Positions 1 to 6,215 of a stretch of DNA of 51,693 nucleotides are shown piece by piece (position 1 is the stretch's first letter; each line of letters starts with the position of its first letter). Both the position numbers and the translations under genes were made by a program. The stretch is taken from contig CAJTMJ010000022.1 in assembly GCA_910577335.1 (NCBI GenBank), positions 1 through 51,693 of the forward strand, given 5' to 3'. This DNA is from an uncultured Duncaniella sp. GTDB taxonomy: Bacteria > Bacteroidota > Bacteroidia > Bacteroidales > Muribaculaceae. Below the pieces are notes generated by a model. That model made no database searches, had not been told where the DNA came from, and worked only from the letters and a program-made list of their open reading frames with translations.

Positions 1-54
1 ACCCAGGACCCCAACATTAAAAGTGTTGTGCTCTACCAGCTGAGCTAGCGAATC
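1..54 (-). tRNA. tRNA-Lys (UUU), 3' part cut off by the window edge
   Basis: Read on the minus strand, the 7-nt 5' acceptor arm begins at position 54. It is followed by a D arm with GCTC/GAGC and an anticodon arm with stem CAACA/TGTTG (positions 28-24 and 16-12). The loop is CTTTTAA with anticodon TTT at 21-19, which decodes lysine AAA/AAG. The T arm starts with CTGGG and the rest lies outside the window. A promoter lies upstream at 140-171. Confidence 0.95.
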
Positions 55-139
55 TTTGTTTACCAACTTTTATCGGAGTTTGAACTTAGCTGGTCTTGGT
101 TGTTGACCGGTTTGTTCGTTGTTCTCTCAAAAAGCGATG

Positions 140-171
140 CAAAGTTAGGCAGTATTTTTCAAATATGCAAA
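140..171 (-). promoter_or_regulatory. Promoter for tRNA-Lys
   Basis: On the minus strand, TTTG (171-168) is followed after 20 nt by TAACTTTG (147-140). This matches the Bacteroidetes primary-sigma consensus TTTG-N19/20-TAnnTTTG. Transcription would start about 80 nt before the tRNA. Confidence 0.6.
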
Positions 172-302
172 TATTTTATTAATTTTTTTGAACGTTTCAG
201 TGTAGTAACTTTGCCTGATTGTCATATTTGTTTGCGCTATAGCGATTTATAAGCTTTGGATGGTAATGTGGATTTAGCAGTCTATATTTCGTCGGGGTGT
301 AT

Positions 303-351
303 TATAATAAATAACTTCCGAGATATACACTCCCGGAAGTTATTTATTATA
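303..351 (-). terminator. Strong hairpin terminator after the DUF4861 gene
   Basis: A perfect 18-bp inverted repeat (303-320 with 334-351) closes a 13-nt loop. It lies 25 nt beyond the stop codon of the minus-strand gene at 376. The outer part of the stem is A/T-only, so it supplies T-rich sequence on either strand and could work in both directions. Confidence 0.75.
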
Positions 352-375
352 GGTATCGGATGTCTTAGGCAAAGG

Positions 376-1545
376 TTATTTACGTATAGTTACCTTTACT
401 GGATTTTGTAATTCCTTCTGCCATTTACGCAGGTATGTAAACCAATCTTCAGCTGAATGTGGTGAGGTGATGTCACGCATTGCGCCGGATGTGAATGTGT
501 AACGGATGTTGCCTTTTGCGTCCGGTTTTAATACGGTAAGATAGTTCACATCGTCCTCTTTGGTCTCAACGAGATAGGGTGTGGGTACGTATATGCCCAA
601 GCCGAGAGTGTCGGTAAGGTCTTTCATCCCTTTATCAGGGATGTTTGAGCCCCAGCTGCCGGCGAGTCCGTCTTTCTTGATAAAACCTTCGTTGTCAGTT
701 TCAAGTTTTTGTATTCCGGTGCAATATTTGTTGGAAACGGGTGCGCCTGAAATCTTGATATCAACTTCAACGTCACGATGACCTCCATACATGGTATATC
801 TCTGGGTCATGTGAAGAGGCTTTCCGTTGTAGATCCAATCTCTGTCCTCGACTTCAATTATGGAACGCAGGGGACCTGTGGTTATGATTCGTTGTCCGCG
901 TGAGCTTACAGTGTCAATTGTGACCGGGGAGTTGTTCTGATAGCCTCTGAAAGATCCTAATGCGACTGATTTTCCAGCCCAAAGTATGTCTCTGCCATAT
1001 CCCTGTGCGAGCTGTTCGCGTGTGGTGTAAAATCCGGTTGTGTCAAGTTCAAGCTGCGGCTTGTTTTTAGCATATAGGTCAACACTCTGGCGGTTGTCCA
1101 TATATACACGTATTGCATTATTCAAGCCTTCCAGCACAGCCCCGTGTCCGTGTATGCTGTTATACATCTCCAGATTTTTCACATCACCGGGGTAGGCTAT
1201 GGCTGTGATTTTAGGATGTTTCTTGTTCTTGTCGTTAAGGCGAATGTAGGCATTGGTCTTTGGCTCAAATGTTGTGTCCTTGGATTTTGGCGACATGTTG
1301 ATGGTCAATGTCTTTTTGCCTTTTGCAGGTATGTCGAGCAGCAATACAAGCTCATCGGCTTTCCCGTCCTGATTTATGTCGTCAAGCTGATAGGGCAGGG
1401 TGGGGTATTCCTTGATGCTGACGGAGCGTACTTCTTCTTTTTGGTTGATGGGGATTACGACCGGCACATTCTCACGGGGAGTGTCAAGCGGATTGCTTAC
1501 GGTCACTGTGATTGAAAGCAGTAGTGATAATAATGCTGAGCTCAT
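376..1545 (-). CDS. DUF4861 family exported protein
   Basis: This 389-aa protein has a short hydrophobic N-terminus (about residues 3-17), consistent with export. The body resembles the DUF4861 family of Bacteroidetes, seen mostly near polysaccharide-degradation genes; I know of no settled function. Residues 56-65 form a D-x-N-x-D-G-x-x-D-E loop, resembling a calcium-binding loop. The rest looks beta-rich, with many aromatic and Gly-Ser positions. No glycoside hydrolase, lyase or SusCD gene lies beside it, so its substrate cannot be read from context. It is probably transcribed alone: rpoD ends 161 nt upstream on the same strand and a strong terminator follows. The family call rests on overall pattern and is fairly sure; the function is not. 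Confidence 0.7.
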   Translation of the reverse strand: MSSALLSLLLSITVTVSNPLDTPRENVPVVIPINQKEEVRSVSIKEYPTLPYQLDDINQDGKADELVLLLDIPAKGKKTLTINMSPKSKDTTFEPKTNAYIRLNDKNKKHPKITAIAYPGDVKNLEMYNSIHGHGAVLEGLNNAIRVYMDNRQSVDLYAKNKPQLELDTTGFYTTREQLAQGYGRDILWAGKSVALGSFRGYQNNSPVTIDTVSSRGQRIITTGPLRSIIEVEDRDWIYNGKPLHMTQRYTMYGGHRDVEVDIKISGAPVSNKYCTGIQKLETDNEGFIKKDGLAGSWGSNIPDKGMKDLTDTLGLGIYVPTPYLVETKEDDVNYLTVLKPDAKGNIRYTFTSGAMRDITSPHSAEDWFTYLRKWQKELQNPVKVTIRK

Positions 1546-1666
1546 GGTTTTTAGGTAAGATATTTGAAATAGATGAATGTGAAAATTAAAAAGGCGAAGG
1601 TCTCAACTGTCATTAAGGGGATGGTCCCCGGATAGATGAGGCCTTGCGCCTTTAATTTCGATTTTC

Positions 1667-1687
1667 TCCGGAATCTGTATGTCCGGA
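1667..1687 (-). terminator. Possible weak terminator after rpoD
   Basis: A 6-bp stem TCCGGA (1667-1672 with 1682-1687) with a 9-nt loop lies about 20 nt past the rpoD stop. The flanks are A/T-rich but there is no clean T-run on the minus strand, so activity is doubtful. Confidence 0.3.
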
Positions 1688-1706
1688 AAAATAGAAAAAT
1701 AAGTTT

Positions 1707-2567
1707 TTATTGCCCGAGATAAGCCTTTAAAAGATGGCTTTTTTGCCCTTTGAGGCGGCGGATGGCTTTCTCCTTAATCTGACGCACACGTTCACGTGTG
1801 AGGTCAAATTTAGCACCAATTTCTTCAAGTGTCATTTCCTGGCAGCCTATGCCGAAAAACATTTTGAGGATTTCGCGTTCGCGGTCGTGAAGTTGCTTCA
1901 ATGCGCGTTCCACCTCTTTTGAAAGCGATTCCTGAGTCAATGTGGCGTCAGCCATTGGTGAATCATCGTTTGTCAACACATCGAGAAGGCTGTTGTCCTC
2001 GCCTTCGACGAATGGTGCGTCAACTGAGATGTGACGGCCCGACACCTTCAACGTGTCTGCTATCTTATCGACAGGCACGTCAAGTTTCTCTGCAAGCTCT
2101 TCAGGCGACGGTCTGCGTTCGTTCTCCTGCTCGAATTTGGACAATGCTTTGCTTATTTTATTAAGCGAGCCTACTTGGTTGAGCGGAAGACGTACTATAC
2201 GGCTCTGTTCTGCCAATGCTTGCAGGATGGATTGGCGAATCCACCACACTGCGTAAGAAATAAACTTGAAACCACGGGTCTCGTCAAACTTTTGCGCTGC
2301 TTTAATCAAGCCGAGATTGCCTTCGTTAATAAGGTCAGGCAAGCTTAAACCCTGGTTCTGGTACTGCTTGGCTACTGATACTACGAAGCGGAGGTTGGCG
2401 CGAACGAGCTTGTCGAGTGCTCTCTGATCTCCGTTGTGAATGCGCTGGGCAAGTTCGACTTCTTCCTCCACTGAGATAAGGTCTTCTCTACCAATCTCTT
2501 GAAGGAATTTATCGAGAGAAGCGCTCTCACGATTGGTGATTGATTTTGTGATTTTTAATTGTCTCAT
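1707..2567 (-). CDS. rpoD: Primary RNA polymerase sigma factor (sigma-70 group 1, Bacteroidetes type)
   Basis: This 286-aa housekeeping sigma factor directs RNA polymerase to the -33/-7 promoters seen across the window. Region 1.2 spans about residues 16-45. Region 2, with the DLINEGNLGL core-binding stretch and the aromatic-rich -7 melting segment, spans about 52-122. Region 3 is about 130-205. Region 4 is about 212-282, with its helix-turn-helix around MTLEEIGAKF and RERVRQIKEKAIRRL. It lacks region 1.1 and the non-conserved insert, which gives the short length typical of Bacteroidetes primary sigma factors. It has its own consensus promoter 26 nt upstream of the start codon. The start is fixed by the typical MRQLKITKSIT opening. 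Confidence 0.97.
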   Translation of the reverse strand: MRQLKITKSITNRESASLDKFLQEIGREDLISVEEEVELAQRIHNGDQRALDKLVRANLRFVVSVAKQYQNQGLSLPDLINEGNLGLIKAAQKFDETRGFKFISYAVWWIRQSILQALAEQSRIVRLPLNQVGSLNKISKALSKFEQENERRPSPEELAEKLDVPVDKIADTLKVSGRHISVDAPFVEGEDNSLLDVLTNDDSPMADATLTQESLSKEVERALKQLHDREREILKMFFGIGCQEMTLEEIGAKFDLTRERVRQIKEKAIRRLKGQKSHLLKAYLGQ

Positions 2568-2592
2568 GTCTACTTAAAGCACATAATTCGTG

Positions 2593-2622
2593 CAAAGGTA
2601 CGAATTTTTGACCAAAAGTCAA
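2593..2622 (-). promoter_or_regulatory. rpoD promoter
   Basis: On the minus strand, TTG (2622-2620) is separated by 19 nt from TACCTTTG (2600-2593), a full match to the -7 consensus. It leaves a short leader of about 20 nt before the rpoD start codon. Confidence 0.7.
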
Positions 2623-2759
2623 CTTAAAAATGATTAAAATAATTGTTTCTCGCAACGTTTTTGACATATTTTTACAGGTGATTCTCCTGTTACGCCGCCG
2701 TGAATATTAAAATTTGTGTATTGTTTGTGCGACAGGATGGAAAAATCAAATATTTTTCG

Positions 2760-2767
2760 TAACTTTG
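2760..2767 (+). promoter_or_regulatory. -7 box before the glycogen-synthase-like gene
   Basis: TAACTTTG matches TAnnTTTG and lies 90 nt before the start codon at 2857. No good -33 TTTG sits at the right distance; the nearest is 32 nt away. Only the -7 element is supported. Confidence 0.45.
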
Positions 2768-2856
2768 CAATCTGAATCACATAAACACAGAGCTTGCCCT
2801 AAGGAGTTCAAAAGATTCTGACGAGGGTTTGCATTTTTCTATTAGAATATCCCTAA

Positions 2857-3672
2857 ATGGAGGCAAAAAAAGTATTATTCATCTCCCAGGAAGTCGCCCC
2901 TTATCTTCCGGAAACGCCTATGTCTGTGCTCGGGCGCGATGTGCCACAAGGCATCCACGGTAAAGAGTTTGAAGTGCGCTCTTTCACGCCACGATATGGC
3001 TGTATAAACGAGCGTCGTAATCAGCTTCACGAAGTGATTCGACTCTCCGGCATGAATTTGATAATAGACGACGCTGACCATCCTTTGATTATCAAGGTCG
3101 CAACGTTGTTGCCATCACGTATGCAAGTGTATTTCATCGACAATGATGATTATTTCCAGCCGATGCCGGAAAAAGGACTTGAGACAGACTTGCTCCCTTC
3201 AGATAACGATGAACGTGTGATGTTCTTCACCATGGGTGTCATAGAAACTGTGAAGAAGCTTCGCTGGCAGCCGGCTGTGATACATTGCAGCGGTTGGGTT
3301 TCGGCTCTTGCTCCTCTCTATTTGCGCCGTAAATATAATGACGATCCGACATTCCGCAATTCGAAGATTGTGTTTGCGCTTCATCCCGATAAGTTCGAGG
3401 GAACCCTTGATCCGCGTTTTGTCGAAAAACTAATCATGAGCGAATTCACCGAGGATGATCTCCGCATTTTCGGAAATGAGCCGGTAGATTTCAAGAAGCT
3501 TAATAAGCTTGCTATGGAATATGCCGATGCCATTATACAAGTTACTGATGATGTTGATCCGGAACTTGTGGAATATGCCGCCTCAACAAGCAAGCCATTC
3601 CTTCCATACGATGCTTCCGAACCACGTTCAGCTCAGTATGTTAATTTCTATCGTACCTTGACAGAGGAATAG
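2857..3672 (+). CDS. Glycogen/starch synthase-like protein, N-terminal GT5 domain only
   Basis: This 271-aa protein resembles the N-terminal Rossmann half of family GT5 glycogen synthases. It opens with KVLFISQEVAPY, continues with an EVRSFTPRYG stretch and has an IHCSGW segment near residue 148. Full glycogen synthases are about 480 aa and carry a C-terminal donor-binding half, which is absent here. The N-terminal K-x-G-G-L glucan/ADP-glucose motif is also absent: the equivalent place reads PETPMS. From family knowledge, catalysis by this chain alone is unlikely. Short proteins like this are commonly annotated as glycogen synthase in Bacteroidales, so this looks like a conserved lineage form and not a fresh truncation. 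A DUF4270 lipoprotein gene follows after 45 nt and is probably co-transcribed. Confidence 0.75.
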   Translation: MEAKKVLFISQEVAPYLPETPMSVLGRDVPQGIHGKEFEVRSFTPRYGCINERRNQLHEVIRLSGMNLIIDDADHPLIIKVATLLPSRMQVYFIDNDDYFQPMPEKGLETDLLPSDNDERVMFFTMGVIETVKKLRWQPAVIHCSGWVSALAPLYLRRKYNDDPTFRNSKIVFALHPDKFEGTLDPRFVEKLIMSEFTEDDLRIFGNEPVDFKKLNKLAMEYADAIIQVTDDVDPELVEYAASTSKPFLPYDASEPRSAQYVNFYRTLTEE

Positions 3673-3717
3673 AGGATTGTTCCGAATGTCAGATTTTATC
3701 TACGTATATATTAAATA

Positions 3718-5145
3718 ATGAAAAAAATAGCATTTTTTGCTGTCGGTCTTCTCTCGATGCTCGCTGTAGTTTCGTGCGAGGATTCTTCTTCAGCTGGTGC
3801 AAGTCTGGTTCAGGACGAAGTGGAAATAGTCATGGATTCGGCATTCACAGTGTCCGGACGTCCTGTCAGCAATGATCTTGTGCAGTCGCGTACAATCCTG
3901 CAATTATTGGGAAGTGTAAAGGCTGACGGTTATGGCGTGCTTTCTTCTGACATCGTATGCCAGTATATGCCTGCATCAAGCATAGACACATTAGGGGTTA
4001 AAGCAGACTATATAGACTCGGTGAAACTTGAGCTGTGCATGTATCGTGGAGCATTCGCCGGTGACTCTACTGTCCCCATGGGATTGCAGGTATATCTGCT
4101 CAACAAGCAACTGCCATCGCCGATATATAGCGATTTTGACCCGACCGGATATTACGACTCATCTAAGCCGCTTGGTGGCACTACATATTCTGCTCTCATT
4201 GACGGAGCCGATATCAGCACTGACGGCAACGGAGCGATATATAAGAGCATATATGTTGATCTCCCGCGTGAAATCGGCTTGAAACTCTATGACCTGTTTC
4301 TTAACTCACCGCAGACCTTGCAGACACCTCAGGCGTTTGCTAAATGGTTCCCCGGTCTGTATATCGCCAACTCATTCGGTTCCGGTCGTGTGACTCGTAT
4401 AAATAGTAACCGCATAAATGTGTATTACCATTCGGTTCATAAAATTAACGATGAGAAAAATCCTCGTGACACCACCTTATATCACGTGTCATCCTACATG
4501 GGCGTGACACCTGAGGTTATATCCAATAATAATATCACTTATCAGATGTCATCCGACCTTCAGTCTATGGCTCAGGAAGGGGAGACTATTTTGGTGGGAC
4601 CTACAGGTTACGATGTTGAGTTTACATTCCCCGCTCGTGATATCCTTGACAAGTATTACAGTCAGAGCGGTTCTCTCGCAGTCATCAACGGATTGAATTT
4701 TTCAATTCCTGCCAAGGATATTTCCAACGACTACGGTTTGCTCCCTCCGCCATATATATTAATGGTGAAGAAATCCCAGAAAGACAAATTCTTTGCCACT
4801 ACACAGATCAATGATAATCTGTCATCATTCTACGCTATATACGACAGCAATACGAAGAGCTACAAATTCTCATCAATGCGTGATTATATAGTGGATTTGG
4901 TAAAGAAAGGTGAAGTGACCGATGATGATGTTGAATTCGTGATCTGTCCTGTGCAAGTGTCATTCTATACTACCGGCTCTTCCAATAGCTATTACGGCTA
5001 TTACTATGGCTACGGTTATGGCAGCACATCCACTCAGGTCAGCACTATCACACCCTACGTCACAGAGCCTGTGATGGCAATCCTTGATCTTGATAACGCT
5101 AAAATAGACTTTACTTTCAGCAAGCAGACCCTCGGAGGGAAATAA
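3718..5145 (+). CDS. DUF4270 family lipoprotein
   Basis: This 475-aa protein has a lipoprotein signal peptide (MKKIAFFAVG start, lipobox VVSC with Cys20), so it is predicted to be membrane-anchored. The following E and D residues would favour surface or outer-membrane placement under the Bacteroidetes export signal, which is an inference. The body matches the DUF4270 pattern of Bacteroidetes, of unknown function. Residues about 425-436 form a Tyr/Gly-rich patch (YYGYYYGYGYGS), probably a variable surface loop. The gene follows the GT5-like gene by 45 nt on the same strand, a pairing that recurs in this order from what I recall. A tRNA gene with its own promoter lies downstream. Confidence 0.8.
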   Translation: MKKIAFFAVGLLSMLAVVSCEDSSSAGASLVQDEVEIVMDSAFTVSGRPVSNDLVQSRTILQLLGSVKADGYGVLSSDIVCQYMPASSIDTLGVKADYIDSVKLELCMYRGAFAGDSTVPMGLQVYLLNKQLPSPIYSDFDPTGYYDSSKPLGGTTYSALIDGADISTDGNGAIYKSIYVDLPREIGLKLYDLFLNSPQTLQTPQAFAKWFPGLYIANSFGSGRVTRINSNRINVYYHSVHKINDEKNPRDTTLYHVSSYMGVTPEVISNNNITYQMSSDLQSMAQEGETILVGPTGYDVEFTFPARDILDKYYSQSGSLAVINGLNFSIPAKDISNDYGLLPPPYILMVKKSQKDKFFATTQINDNLSSFYAIYDSNTKSYKFSSMRDYIVDLVKKGEVTDDDVEFVICPVQVSFYTTGSSNSYYGYYYGYGYGSTSTQVSTITPYVTEPVMAILDLDNAKIDFTFSKQTLGGK

Positions 5146-5170
5146 ATTTTTTAGTGTAGGAAATAAATAG

Positions 5171-5178
5171 TAACTTTG
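5171..5178 (+). promoter_or_regulatory. -7 box of the tRNA-Thr promoter
   Basis: TAACTTTG lies 63 nt before the tRNA. A T-run at 5147-5152 sits at about the right distance for a weak -33 element. Confidence 0.5.
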
Positions 5179-5240
5179 CGGATATTTTTCTACACCTCCC
5201 GGCGATATACTTAGTTCGGGGAGAAGTTATGAAATAGCAA

Positions 5241-5314
5241 GCCGCAATAGCTCAGTCGGTTAGAGCATCTCATTCGTAACGAGAAGGTCGTGGGTTCGAG
5301 TCCCACTCGCGGCT
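5241..5314 (+). tRNA. tRNA-Thr (CGU)
   Basis: This 74-nt cloverleaf has acceptor arm GCCGCAA/TCGCGGC with discriminator T, D stem GCTC/GAGC, anticodon arm TCTCA/CGAGA with loop TTCGTAA, and T stem GTGGG/CCCAC. The anticodon CGT is at 5275-5277 and reads the threonine codon ACG. No 3' CCA is encoded. Two A-C mismatches stand out, at pair 6-67 in the acceptor arm and pair 31-39 closing the anticodon loop. The rest of the fold is sound. Confidence 0.9.
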
Positions 5315-5327
5315 CTTTGAAAAAAGA

Positions 5328-5365
5328 AACCTCGCAAGGCATGAAGCTTGCGAGGTTAACTTTTT
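5328..5365 (+). terminator. Bidirectional terminator between tRNA-Thr and rubrerythrin
   Basis: A perfect 11-bp stem (5328-5338 with 5347-5357) closes an 8-nt loop and is followed by T5 at 5361-5365. On the minus strand the same stem is followed by a T-rich run from 5327 downward, so it can also end the rubrerythrin transcript, which stops at 5437. Confidence 0.8.
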
Positions 5366-5436
5366 GCATGAATCACATTGATTCAGCGGTGTATGTGCGT
5401 TTTTTCAATGTATTAGTATCGAATACTAAGTAAGAG

Positions 5437-6024
5437 TTATTCGTCTTCAATATCCATAGCCATGTAGTGTTCACGAGGATGGTCACAGCCCGGACATTTT
5501 ACAGGAGGTTCTGTGCCCTCATATACGTAACCGCATACAAGGCATTTCCATTTGATAGGTTTCTCTCGTTTCCATACAGTGCCGGTTTTTACCTGTTCAA
5601 GATAACGTTCGAAACGTTTATGATGACGGCTCTCAACCTCTGCTATTGCACGGAAATGAGATGCTATTTCAGGGAAGCCCTCTTCATCGGCAACTTTGGC
5701 GGCGTCAGTGTAAAGCTGTACGCCTTCCACGAGTTCTTCGTGAGCAGCTGTTGCAAGATTTGATGCAGTGTCGCCAATCACACCGGCATCAACCGGCATC
5801 TGGCATTCAACTGATCCTCCTTCAAGCATCTTGAAGAAAACCTTGCCGTGGCGTATTTCATTATTGGCTGTTTCTTTGAATATCTCAGAGATTGGGAAAT
5901 AATTTTCTTTTTCAGCCTGCTGTGCGTAATATGTGTAACGTGTATAGGCGGATGATTCTGCCATATAGGCTATGACCAAGTTTTTCTCGGTCTTAGTGCC
6001 TTTAATGCTTTTTTTTGTAGCCAT
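5437..6024 (-). CDS. rbr: Rubrerythrin
   Basis: This 195-aa cytosolic peroxide-reducing protein helps anaerobes survive oxygen exposure. The N-terminal ferritin-like domain (about residues 10-145) carries the di-iron ligands, including E23, E56-x-x-H59 and E131-x-x-H134. The C-terminal rubredoxin domain holds the iron-binding cysteines C161, C164, C177 and C180 in two C-x2-C knuckles. The length matches classical rubrerythrins. It appears monocistronic, with ppdK upstream on the same strand ending in its own terminator. The leader carries a 9-bp inverted repeat (6028-6036/6076-6084) that could be a regulatory site. No consensus -7 box is visible upstream. Confidence 0.97.
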   Translation of the reverse strand: MATKKSIKGTKTEKNLVIAYMAESSAYTRYTYYAQQAEKENYFPISEIFKETANNEIRHGKVFFKMLEGGSVECQMPVDAGVIGDTASNLATAAHEELVEGVQLYTDAAKVADEEGFPEIASHFRAIAEVESRHHKRFERYLEQVKTGTVWKREKPIKWKCLVCGYVYEGTEPPVKCPGCDHPREHYMAMDIEDE

Positions 6025-6027
6025 AAC

Positions 6028-6084
6028 TATATGATGTTATTAATAGTGAGTTTAACTTATACCTAAAAAACACTGCATCATATA
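6028..6084 (-). promoter_or_regulatory. Inverted repeat in the rubrerythrin leader
   Basis: TATATGATG (6028-6036) is the exact reverse complement of CATCATATA (6076-6084), with a 39-nt spacer. It begins 4 nt upstream of the rbr start codon. It could be an operator or an mRNA hairpin covering the start; this is an unproven candidate. Confidence 0.3.
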
Positions 6085-6111
6085 ATAAGTTCACCTCTGA
6101 GGATAAAAATA

Positions 6112-6146
6112 AGTATCGTTTGAGCATCAGATACTCAAACGATACT
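6112..6146 (-). terminator. ppdK terminator
   Basis: A perfect 13-bp stem (6112-6124 with 6134-6146) closes a 9-nt loop about 70 nt past the ppdK stop. On the minus strand it is followed by a T-rich stretch (positions 6111-6104). Confidence 0.8.
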
Positions 6147-6215
6147 GTGATATTATAAAGATGTTTGTTCAGTGCCAGATAAAATCTGTCCGAATTTGAT
6201 CAAATCATCTTGCTA

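Noticed and set aside
2768..2856. Possible riboswitch in the leader of the GT5-like gene
   Set aside because: Only short, mismatched stems can be drawn and no known riboswitch core is visible.
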